Below are positions 35,501-42,791 of a DNA stretch of 64,000 nucleotides, piece by piece. Position 1 is the first letter of the stretch, and every line of letters starts with the position of its first letter. The notes under the pieces were generated by a model. It had not been told where the DNA came from, did not search any database, and was given only the letters and a program-made list of their open reading frames with translations. The stretch comes from Microcosmobacter mediterraneus (lineage in GTDB: Bacteria; Bacteroidota; Bacteroidia; Flavobacteriales; Flavobacteriaceae): positions 124,001-188,000 of the forward strand of contig NZ_JAVRIA010000005.1 in NCBI RefSeq assembly GCF_031846265.1, in the 5' to 3' direction. A program made the translations under genes and the position numbers.

Positions 35501-35696
35501 TATCAGTCACCAATTGTTCTACACGCTCAGGACTTGAGCCTGGAAAAGACGAAACTACGGTAGCAACTCTAACCGTATAAGGTGGCATACTATCTCTTGA
35601 TAAAGATTGGTAGAATACCATACCCATAATTAAAATTGTGGTAAGAACCGTAAATGTAATTCGGTTTCTATTGATGGAAAATGCTGTTAAGTTCAT
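32583..35696 (-). CDS. RND efflux pump, inner-membrane transporter
   Basis: The 1037-residue protein is an AcrB-type RND (HAE1) transporter. The N-terminal helix is followed by two large periplasmic loops, and the membrane domain has about 12 helices. It shows DKVEKIVQELPELKKVTS and the VDNAIVVAETIL segment near residue 400 in TM4. This carries one Asp where many pumps have two, so the proton relay is somewhat unusual. It also has NNAIVLIDRI in TM10. Such pumps exchange protons for drugs or lipids. It lies 6 bp after the membrane-fusion protein gene. The substrate is not known. Confidence 0.95.
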   Translation of the reverse strand: MNLTAFSINRNRITFTVLTTILIMGMVFYQSLSRDSMPPYTVRVATVVSSFPGSSPERVEQLVTDKVEKIVQELPELKKVTSTSRSGLSVVTVELKDQVKPKDLQVVWDRLRRKLTQLQGLPSGVNPNLNDDGLGEVFGIAVGLVIDGYSYAEAKNYVDDIKDDFIKLELAAKVEVGGVQDERVFIEFDNTRLKEYGLSASKLQSIIGSVNILSSGGEINLENERIILEPTGNFNSIEDIKQTLIPVGDGTQLVHLGDITTVRQHYIDPPKQLVTVNGQEAISMHISLKEGANVIQLGTDLDLVIKEWQNKLPVGLELKRLSSLDTYIDNKISDFIVNLIQSITIVLIVMLVFLGLRTGGIIASLIPMVTIMTLMLMGVIDMGLNQVTLAALIMALGMMVDNAIVVAETILVKMENGIEAKKAAIDACGELFTPLLISTLTTSAAFLAFYMAESTMGDIVGPIFVVISLALLSSWILALTVITLLCFLFLKVTPKAEKKESFIDKIINKLKLYYKNLILVALSYKRLVLFGIIAAFFLSLLGFGKIPFVFFPDSDRNMVTIDVNLPQGSRIEATQEVIEAIEVFIKSDLLVNENRVNGISDWSSYIGEGPSSYDLGYSTDEPDASYAHILINTSDFIYNNEIVEKLDDYCFNKFPNADIKVGLLGSGGGGTPIEIKISGDDPDILASLSEQTKQKLKTISGTKNIKDDWGPKTKKFVVNIDQNKAQMAGVTSSDIATSLQTVLDGFQTGEYRENDKSIPILMRSNESQQQTLASIETLNIYAQNSGKSVPLLQVASIEPEWQYAKIKRLDIDRTINVSSELNATGNASAIMKIITPHMEEVTKEWPDGYTYKFGGDSENTAENMGAVISYLPLSGFIIILLLIIQFNSVRKTVMVASTIPLGIIGVVIGLLIFQEPFGFMPFLGVISLAGIVINNAIVLIDRIQIEESEIKRPIEDAIIAACLQRFRPILLATFTTVLGLIPLYLSGGEMWEGMAVSIMIGLLFGTVITLLFIPSFYSILFKVNYKDYKFNESILDD

Positions 35697-35702
35697 CTAA
35701 GC

Positions 35703-36821
35703 TTAGTTTAGTTTTACGACTTGTCCATCTAATAATGTCTGTAATCCTGCAGTTGCAATCTTTTGACCAACCTTTAAGCCAGTTTTCACCTCAAAGCCTT
35801 CAGGTGTTAGGTTGCCAATAGTAATTGCTTGTCGTTTTACAGTAGCTTTATCTTTATCACCTTCAATCAAAAAAACAAATCGTCCATCTCCATCTTCGCC
35901 TACGGCACTTGCAGGTACAACGAGCATATTTTTCCCTAAGTCATCATCAACAAATTCAAAAAGAACATTTGCAGCCATACCACTTTTTATACGTTCGTCC
36001 GAATCGGTTACCATTACCGTAATTGGGTATGTAGATGTGTTAGCATCTAAAGCTGGCGCAACTTCAGTAACTATAGCATTGAATGTTTCTCCTTCAATTG
36101 CTGTAAAACTTACCTTAACTTTCATGTCTTTTTTTACTGCATTAATAACAGATTCTGGTAAGCCTAAACCTATCTCAATGGCAGTACCTGCATTTAAAAT
36201 ACCAACAACTTGACCTGGAGTAACATTTTCATCAACTTCTGTTGAGACTGAGGCAATAACTCCATCTTCTGGTGCATAGAGATAACCAAAACGTATTTGA
36301 TCTTGTTGAATGGCAACACTTCGTTTAGAAGATTCAAAACTTGCTACTGCTGTTCTGTATGAATTTTTCGCTGCTTCATAATCACTTAAAGAAGCGCTAC
36401 CTTTTTCGTATAAAGTTCGTACTCGATTTAGTGATAGTTTAGCTGTGTTCATTTGTGACTCTGAGCTATTTTTAGATGAAATAGAAGACTCATAATTTAA
36501 TCTAGCACTAACGTTATCGAGTGTTCCTAATAGCTGACCTTTTTTAACTTTTTGCCCTAATTTCATGTCTAGTTTAGTAATGATTCCATTACTCCTAAAA
36601 CTTAGATTAACAATTTTTTCTGTCTTGGCAGTACCACTAAATTGTCTGGCTTTTTCTCCACCTAAGTAGGTGACTTCACTATATTTTACTGGTCTTATAA
36701 CCACTTCTTCTTTAACTTCTTTTTCACCGCAGCCTAGTAGTAGAAATATCATAATTAGGCTGCTTATTTTAAAGGTTTGATTAGATAGCATTATCATATG
36801 AGTGTTAAAAGTATTAATCAT
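35703..36821 (-). CDS. RND periplasmic adaptor (membrane-fusion protein), lipoprotein
   Basis: The 372-residue protein has a lipoprotein signal (FLLLGCGEKE); alternative ATG starts lie at 36797 and 36791. It then has the lipoyl-type and coiled-coil domain (ITKLDMKLGQKVKKGQLLGTL, YLYAPEDGVIASVS) and a C-terminal barrel region (VVPASAVGEDGDGRFVFLI). Proteins of this family link the RND pump to the outer-membrane channel. Its start overlaps the outer-membrane-factor stop by 8 bp, and 6 bp separate it from the pump gene. The three genes form a standard tripartite efflux operon. Confidence 0.94.
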   Translation of the reverse strand: MINTFNTHMIMLSNQTFKISSLIMIFLLLGCGEKEVKEEVVIRPVKYSEVTYLGGEKARQFSGTAKTEKIVNLSFRSNGIITKLDMKLGQKVKKGQLLGTLDNVSARLNYESSISSKNSSESQMNTAKLSLNRVRTLYEKGSASLSDYEAAKNSYRTAVASFESSKRSVAIQQDQIRFGYLYAPEDGVIASVSTEVDENVTPGQVVGILNAGTAIEIGLGLPESVINAVKKDMKVKVSFTAIEGETFNAIVTEVAPALDANTSTYPITVMVTDSDERIKSGMAANVLFEFVDDDLGKNMLVVPASAVGEDGDGRFVFLIEGDKDKATVKRQAITIGNLTPEGFEVKTGLKVGQKIATAGLQTLLDGQVVKLN

Positions 36822-39153
36822 TATTTTGTGTGAATTCTAAAAAGCGTTGAATGAAAGCTTCGCCCTCACTTTCGTCTTGTAATAAAAAGAACAAGCCTAA
36901 GGAACGTTCTAGTTGCATTGAGCTTTGTAAGTAATTATAAGTTGCATTAGCACTGGCTTGTTGTGCTTGCACATAATTATTTTGTGCATCTAGTAACTGC
37001 ACAATATTTACAGCTCCATTTGCATAAGAAGTTTGGGTTAAATCCAAGGCTTCTTTAGCTGTTTCTTCAAATACTTTTGATAGTTGAATATTAGATATTT
37101 GATTTACCAAGTCTAAGACAGCATCATTAATGTTTTTTTCAATACTTAACTCAATATTATCTCTTGAGATTTCAAGTTGTTCTTTTTGAATAGAAGCAAT
37201 TTGTTTATTTAAATGTTGTTTATTTTGATTAAATATTGGGATTGATACATTAAGACCTACAGAGTAATAGCCATCTGGAAAAGCAGGGAAATTCGCTGGA
37301 AAACTAGAACCAGCTCCAGACCTAGAAAACTCATAATTATACTGACCTTGCAGTGCAACTGTTGGTAAAAATCGTCCAACACCAAATAATCGTTCACTGC
37401 GTTCTGTTGCTTTTAAATTATAATCTAAGGCTTTCAGTTCTGGTGCATTTGCCATTGCTTCTTGAATTAGAAATTTCACAAAGGGCTGTCTTAATGTTGG
37501 GTCATCAAGAAATTGGCCTAATTGCTCGTAATTGTAATTACTAAAAATTCCTTCTTGCAATTCTGCTTCTTCTACATCAATTTTAGTATCAATAGGGTTG
37601 TTTAGCAACTGATTTAATACATAATAAGCCTGTTCTAATTGATTAATTGCTTCCACCATCTGCTGAGTGTTCTGAGCCATTTCGGATTTAAATCGCAACA
37701 CATCTGATTTCCCAGATTGTCCAGCTTCATAGTTTTCCGTAGCAATTTTTAAGTTGTATTTAGTTAATTCAAGATTTTGATTTTGAATTGATAAGTTTGT
37801 TTTTAAAATTAAAGCTGTAAAATACGCTGTTGCTGTATTGAAAACTGTATTTAAGGCTTCACTATTATAATTCTCCTGTTGTGCGTCTCTAAGTGATTTT
37901 TGAATGCTAATATTTGCGTTTGCAGCTTCAGAATAAATTGTTTGTTGTAAAGTAACATTACCAGAGGTTGTTATTTCCGGACTTTGACCATTACTCACTT
38001 CTGCTAATTTAGGATCAACATAACTTCCTGTTCCTCCAGCTGTAACATTAGGTAAGTAGTCACTTTTTGCAAGCTGTACATCCTTTTCTGTTAGACTTAT
38101 ATCTTTTTCAATGGTTTGTAACTCGAGGTTTTTTGCAATGGCTTCTTGCATTACACTTACCAAAGTGTAAGTTTTATCAGTAACTATTTCTTTAGGGTTA
38201 CCAACAAAACTTGTTGTAGCGATTAAACTGTATTTCAATGGAAGTCCTATTTTTTCGGCTGTATTATAATTTACTGTTAAAGTACTTTTAGATTCCAGTT
38301 TAGTGCTCAGGCCAGATAAGCCTTCTCCATTAACAACTGCCTCTACTGTTAATGCTATACGTCTAAAAAATTGATTCAATTCTGATTGGTCATGATTTGA
38401 TGCCAGAATGCCATTTTTTACATCTTTTACAGGATTTGCAGTAAATGAGGGTAATTTTTTTTCAATTAAGACATTTGCAAGTTGCTTCATCTCAGCATCA
38501 GACAAATAAAATCCACCAGCCAAATAAACACCATCAACATCAGATAGATTTGAAGTTATGTCTGCTAAAGATTCAAATGGTATTATTGTCATTTTCAAAT
38601 TTAAATCACTTCCAATTTTCTCAAATGTTTCAGTAATTGGTAAATTATCGGTGAATGCTTTTTCTATAACAATACCAAGAGCTTTTGGGTTTGCTAATTT
38701 CTTTAACAACTTAATATCTTCAGTATAAGATTGTGAAGTGGTAATTGATGTATAATTGTTAATACTAGTTATTGGTGCTTCATTGACAAGTAGTTCTTCA
38801 CTTAAGGCTCCAAAAACTATAGTGGGTTTTTGATAGTTTCCTATTTTAGAAATAACGGCATTATTTACTATTCCAAAAGCAATTATAATATCAGTACTAT
38901 TCTGTAATAATTGATTGTAGTTATTTAGCGCAACAGCAGAATCAAAGTTATTAACTAGTTTGCTAGTTTCAGGAAATTCTAATTTGGCATCCTCGCCAAC
39001 AACTGCAGAAATTTCTGAAGATAATTCCTTTAAAAGAACTTCAATCTCTACTGAACTTTTATCTAATAAAAACCCAATTTTGTAAGTATTTATTTGTCCA
39101 AAAGAAAACGCAGTAATGCATAACGCAATAAAAATATTGAGGTAATGACGCAT
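36814..39153 (-). CDS. substrate-binding domain fused to a TolC-family outer-membrane factor
   Basis: This 779-residue protein has a signal peptide (MRHYLNIFIALCITAFSFGQ). Residues about 22-310 resemble an ABC-type substrate-binding protein (IGFLLDKSSVEIEVLLKEL, IIAFGIVNNAVISKIGNYQKPTIVFGALSEEL, VDGVYLAGGFYLSDAEMKQLAN). Residues about 325-770 are a TolC-type channel with two coiled-coil/barrel repeats (LQTIEKDISLTEKDVQLAKSD... and SLRDAQQENYNSE). Normal outer-membrane factors are 420-500 residues. It is the first gene of the RND operon. The binding domain could sense or collect the exported molecule in the periplasm; the ligand is unknown. Confidence 0.88.
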   Translation of the reverse strand: MRHYLNIFIALCITAFSFGQINTYKIGFLLDKSSVEIEVLLKELSSEISAVVGEDAKLEFPETSKLVNNFDSAVALNNYNQLLQNSTDIIIAFGIVNNAVISKIGNYQKPTIVFGALSEELLVNEAPITSINNYTSITTSQSYTEDIKLLKKLANPKALGIVIEKAFTDNLPITETFEKIGSDLNLKMTIIPFESLADITSNLSDVDGVYLAGGFYLSDAEMKQLANVLIEKKLPSFTANPVKDVKNGILASNHDQSELNQFFRRIALTVEAVVNGEGLSGLSTKLESKSTLTVNYNTAEKIGLPLKYSLIATTSFVGNPKEIVTDKTYTLVSVMQEAIAKNLELQTIEKDISLTEKDVQLAKSDYLPNVTAGGTGSYVDPKLAEVSNGQSPEITTSGNVTLQQTIYSEAANANISIQKSLRDAQQENYNSEALNTVFNTATAYFTALILKTNLSIQNQNLELTKYNLKIATENYEAGQSGKSDVLRFKSEMAQNTQQMVEAINQLEQAYYVLNQLLNNPIDTKIDVEEAELQEGIFSNYNYEQLGQFLDDPTLRQPFVKFLIQEAMANAPELKALDYNLKATERSERLFGVGRFLPTVALQGQYNYEFSRSGAGSSFPANFPAFPDGYYSVGLNVSIPIFNQNKQHLNKQIASIQKEQLEISRDNIELSIEKNINDAVLDLVNQISNIQLSKVFEETAKEALDLTQTSYANGAVNIVQLLDAQNNYVQAQQASANATYNYLQSSMQLERSLGLFFLLQDESEGEAFIQRFLEFTQNND

Positions 39154-39235
39154 TTGGTTAGTTGTTTGAGTTGGTATAATAGATAAAAATACTTTTTTAT
39201 TTTAAGAGAATCCAATAATTTGATATCTATTTAAA

Positions 39236-39292
39236 AAGTGTTTAACTTTTTTGTTTAGAGACTTTAGTTAAAGTACAAAACTCTAAACACTT
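39236..39292. repeat. nested inverted repeats between the efflux operon and rsgA
   Basis: GTTTAGAG (39253-39260) pairs with CTCTAAAC (39281-39288), enclosing ACTTTA/TAAAGT (39261-39266 and 39269-39274). An outer arm AAGTGTTTA (39236-39244) pairs with TAAACACTT (39284-39292), sharing TAAAC with the inner arm. Only one of the two long pairings can form at a time. The region is the 256-bp divergent gap, so it may be an operator for the efflux genes or a structured leader. Confidence 0.45.
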
Positions 39293-39409
39293 GCATTCTA
39301 AATCTCATTGAAATGTTGTTTAATAGAAATAGTGCGTCATATTTAAATATCTTATTAAGATAAATTAATGGTAGGTATAGAACTCTTATTTTGTTTAATT
39401 TAGCTCATA

Positions 39410-40360
39410 ATGACAGGACTCGTTTATAAATCTACAGGAAGCTGGTACACCGTTAAAACACCTAACGGAAAATCTTACGAGTGTAGAATAAAAGGAAAAT
39501 TCAGACTAAAAGGTATTAAAAGCACTAACCCTATTGCTGTAGGAGATTATGTGTCTTTTGAATTGGAAACCAAGAATGATGAGGTAACAGGAGTTATTCA
39601 TCAAATACAAGAACGCCAAAATTATATTGTTAGAAAGTCTGTAAACCTATCCAAGCAAACACATATTATTGCTTCTAATATAGACCAAGTATTCTTATTG
39701 ATAACTGTAAATAATCCACAGACTTTTCCGAGCTTTATTGATCGGTTTTTGGTTACAGCTGAAGCGTATTCAATTAAAGCTATTCTATTATTTAACAAGA
39801 TTGATGCTTATGATAAAGAAGCGATTTTTGAGGTTAAATTTTTAAAAAGCTTATACGAAAATATTGGTTATAGCTGTTTTGAAATTAGTGCAAAAACTGG
39901 TCGAGATATAGAAAAGGTTAAAGCTTTAATGGAAGGTAAAGTGTCAATGTTTGCAGGTCATTCAGGTGTTGGTAAGTCTACTTTAGTTAATAACATAGAG
40001 CCATCATTAGATCTTAAAACTAAAGAAATATCAGAGCAACACAAGCAAGGTCAGCATACCACAACATTTGCTGAGATGTTTGATTTAAGCTTTGATGCAA
40101 AGATCATAGATACTCCAGGTATTAAGGGTTTTGGTGTCGTTGATATGGACGATGAAGAAGTTGGAGATTATTTCCCTGAGTTTTTTAAGTTAAAACAAAA
40201 CTGTAAGTTTAATAACTGTTTACACTTAAAAGAGCCAAAATGTGCAGTAAAAGAGGCATTAGATAAAGATGAGGTGGCTTATTCACGCTACAGAAGTTAT
40301 ATTCAAATTTTAGAAGGCGAAGACGAGCATTACAGAACTGATAATTTTGATGAAAATTAA
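39410..40360 (+). CDS. rsgA: ribosome small-subunit biogenesis GTPase
   Basis: The 316-residue protein is a circularly permuted GTPase: an OB-fold N-terminus (GLVYKSTGSWYTVKTPNGK), then G4-type FNKID, the P-loop AGHSGVGKSTL and IIDTPGIKGF. It ends with a zinc motif C-x4-C-x-H-x5-C (CKFNNCLHLKEPKC). RsgA helps to release assembly factors from the 30S ribosomal subunit. Its length and order of motifs are normal. It is followed after 3 bp by dtd, so the two are co-transcribed. Confidence 0.96.
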   Translation: MTGLVYKSTGSWYTVKTPNGKSYECRIKGKFRLKGIKSTNPIAVGDYVSFELETKNDEVTGVIHQIQERQNYIVRKSVNLSKQTHIIASNIDQVFLLITVNNPQTFPSFIDRFLVTAEAYSIKAILLFNKIDAYDKEAIFEVKFLKSLYENIGYSCFEISAKTGRDIEKVKALMEGKVSMFAGHSGVGKSTLVNNIEPSLDLKTKEISEQHKQGQHTTTFAEMFDLSFDAKIIDTPGIKGFGVVDMDDEEVGDYFPEFFKLKQNCKFNNCLHLKEPKCAVKEALDKDEVAYSRYRSYIQILEGEDEHYRTDNFDEN

Positions 40361-40363
40361 ATT

Positions 40364-40816
40364 ATGAGAGCAGTTTTACAACGTGTAACTAAAGCTTCTG
40401 TTACTATTGATTCTAATAAAGTAGCAGAAATCCAAGATGGTCTTTTGGTATTATTAGGTGTTGAGAATGAAGATACACAAGAAGATATAATTTGGTTGAG
40501 TAAAAAAATCACTAGTCTTCGTATTTTTAATGATGATGATGGTGTAATGAATACATCTGTAAAAGATAAAGATGGCGATATTATAGTTGTAAGTCAGTTT
40601 ACGTTACATGCAAGTACCAAAAAAGGTAATAGACCAAGTTATATAAAAGCAGCAAAGCCAGAAATTGCTATACCATTGTACCAAAACTTCCTTAAGCAAA
40701 TAGAATCAGATTTAGGTAAACCCATTCAGTCCGGAAAATTTGGTGCAGATATGAAAGTAGATTTAAGAAACGATGGACCTGTAACCATTATTATTGACTC
40801 AAAGAATAAGTCTTAA
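40364..40816 (+). CDS. dtd: D-aminoacyl-tRNA deacylase
   Basis: This 150-residue enzyme removes D-amino acids from tRNA. The N-terminus MRAVLQRVTKASVTID, the VVSQFTLHASTKKGNRPSY segment (SQFTL and GNRPSY motifs) and GKFGADMKVDLRNDGPVTI are family hallmarks. The length is normal. It follows rsgA with a 3-bp gap on the same strand; this pairing of translation-quality genes is common in Flavobacteriaceae. Confidence 0.95.
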   Translation: MRAVLQRVTKASVTIDSNKVAEIQDGLLVLLGVENEDTQEDIIWLSKKITSLRIFNDDDGVMNTSVKDKDGDIIVVSQFTLHASTKKGNRPSYIKAAKPEIAIPLYQNFLKQIESDLGKPIQSGKFGADMKVDLRNDGPVTIIIDSKNKS

Positions 40817-40872
40817 TTCTTGGTCGTAAAATATTTTTTTATCTCCTTATTATTTCTATTTTTATTAAAGAT

Positions 40873-42777
40873 ATGTTAAAATACCTCTTTACCTTCGTCT
40901 TTATTTCTGCTCTTTTTACTGTAAGTAATGCACAAGAATCAGATAAGCTAATCGCCATAACAATACCTGATGAGCTCTCTGAAAATGCAAACGCAGTTGT
41001 AAGATACGAATTAGATGTTGTTGAAATTGAAGATTATAATAGATTTACGTTCACTTCAAAGCGTATAGTCACCATATACAATGAGTATGGTAAATACAAA
41101 CATGGAGCAGTTGCTGGATACGATGATACGCGAGTTATTAAATCTTTAGAAGCGAAAATTTATGATGCCTTAGGTAAAGAAATTAAGCGCATAAAGAAAA
41201 AAGATTTTGTAGATGAAAGTGCAGTTCCAGGAGGTACATTATATTCAGATAGTAGAGTTAAGTATCTAGATTACACACCTGTTAAATATCCTTATACAGT
41301 AGTTTTTGAATGTAAGATGGAATACAAAACCACAGCCTTTGTGCCACGTTGGCTTCCTGTTTTAGATTACTATATGAGTACAGAATTTTCAGAATATAAG
41401 ATCATAAATAATACAGATATAAAGTTAAAGTTTAAAGCTTCAAATTTTAAAGATTATAATATCACAGAATTAGGAGAGTTGCATTATAAGGCTGAACACT
41501 TAAAAGCAATAAAAAAAGAACAGTATGCACCTTCATTATTAAGTTATGTGCCAGAACTCAAAGTAGCACTTACAGAGTTTGATATGGAAGGTGTTAAAGG
41601 AAAAAACACCGATTGGAGTGATTATGGTCAATGGATGTACAACAATTTGTTGTTAGGAACTACTGAACTTTCTGAAGAGGCTAAAAAAGAAATTAGATCC
41701 TTAACTAAAGATGCCCAAACTAATGAGGCAAAAGCCAAGATTGTATATGAGTATGTGCAAAATAAAACACGATATATCAGTGTGCAAGTTGGTATTGGTG
41801 GATGGAAACCAATGTTGGCTAGTGATGTAGACAGATTAGGTTATGGTGATTGTAAAGGGCTTACAAACTATACAAAAGCCTTGTTAGAGGAAGTAGGTGT
41901 AGAGGCTTATTATACTGTTGTGTATGGTAAAGAAGATATTACTAATATAGATAAAGAGTTCTCTGCCACAGAAGGCAATCACGTTATTTTATGCTTACCA
42001 ACAGACGATGAAAATATTTTTTTAGAATGTACAAGTCAAACAAATCCCTTTGGTTATGTATCTAACTTTACAGATGATAGAGATGTTTTGTTAGTAACAC
42101 CAGAAGGTGGAAAAATAGCACATACTACAGTTTATAAAACCGAAGAAAATATTCAGACTACAACAGCAAACGCAAGTTTTGATGTTAACGGAATTTTAAA
42201 AGCAGAAGTGTCTATTAAAACTTATGGTTATCAATATGGTTTGCATGATTTCGTAGAGCTTTTAACACCGAAAAAGCAAAAGCTCCACTATAAAGATTAT
42301 TGGGATAATATAAATAATCTTACAATTAATGATATCACATTGCAAAATGATAAAGATCTCATAGAGTTTAAAGAAGATGTAGTAATTGAAACATCTAGTT
42401 ATGGTAAAAAAAGTGGTACGCGTTACCTCATAGAGCCCAATGCATTTAATAAAATTACAGCTATCCCAACTCGTTATGATAATAGAACTCAGGGTATAGA
42501 AATAGCTAGAGGTTGGACAGATATTGATGCCTTTACCTTTACCATAGATAAAGCATTAGAGATAGAGGCATTGCCAAAACCGATAGCTATCGAAAATAAA
42601 TTTGGAACTTACAAGATGTCTATTGAAGAAAAAGGAGATAATGTTTTAGAATATAAACGCACCTATATTTTAAATAATGGTAGCTATGACAAATCGGAAT
42701 ATGAAGCCTTTAGAGACTTTCTAAAAGCAATAGTAAAACACGATAAAGCAAAACTTGTTTTGAAGAAATTAAAATAA
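40873..42777 (+). CDS. DUF3857 / transglutaminase-like protein (catalytic residues kept)
   Basis: The 634-residue protein has a signal peptide (LFTFVFISALFTVSNAQ). A DUF3857 domain (residues about 20-260) is followed by a transglutaminase-like domain near residues 290-400. The potential triad is C327 (GDCKG), H370 (NHVILC) and an acidic E385 in place of the usual Asp. The C-terminal part is a further beta-rich domain. Proteins of this group are common periplasmic proteins of Bacteroidota; their substrate is not known. It is 57 bp after dtd and 14 bp before a paralogue. Confidence 0.85.
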   Translation: MLKYLFTFVFISALFTVSNAQESDKLIAITIPDELSENANAVVRYELDVVEIEDYNRFTFTSKRIVTIYNEYGKYKHGAVAGYDDTRVIKSLEAKIYDALGKEIKRIKKKDFVDESAVPGGTLYSDSRVKYLDYTPVKYPYTVVFECKMEYKTTAFVPRWLPVLDYYMSTEFSEYKIINNTDIKLKFKASNFKDYNITELGELHYKAEHLKAIKKEQYAPSLLSYVPELKVALTEFDMEGVKGKNTDWSDYGQWMYNNLLLGTTELSEEAKKEIRSLTKDAQTNEAKAKIVYEYVQNKTRYISVQVGIGGWKPMLASDVDRLGYGDCKGLTNYTKALLEEVGVEAYYTVVYGKEDITNIDKEFSATEGNHVILCLPTDDENIFLECTSQTNPFGYVSNFTDDRDVLLVTPEGGKIAHTTVYKTEENIQTTTANASFDVNGILKAEVSIKTYGYQYGLHDFVELLTPKKQKLHYKDYWDNINNLTINDITLQNDKDLIEFKEDVVIETSSYGKKSGTRYLIEPNAFNKITAIPTRYDNRTQGIEIARGWTDIDAFTFTIDKALEIEALPKPIAIENKFGTYKMSIEEKGDNVLEYKRTYILNNGSYDKSEYEAFRDFLKAIVKHDKAKLVLKKLK

Positions 42778-42791
42778 ATCAACCAATCCAT

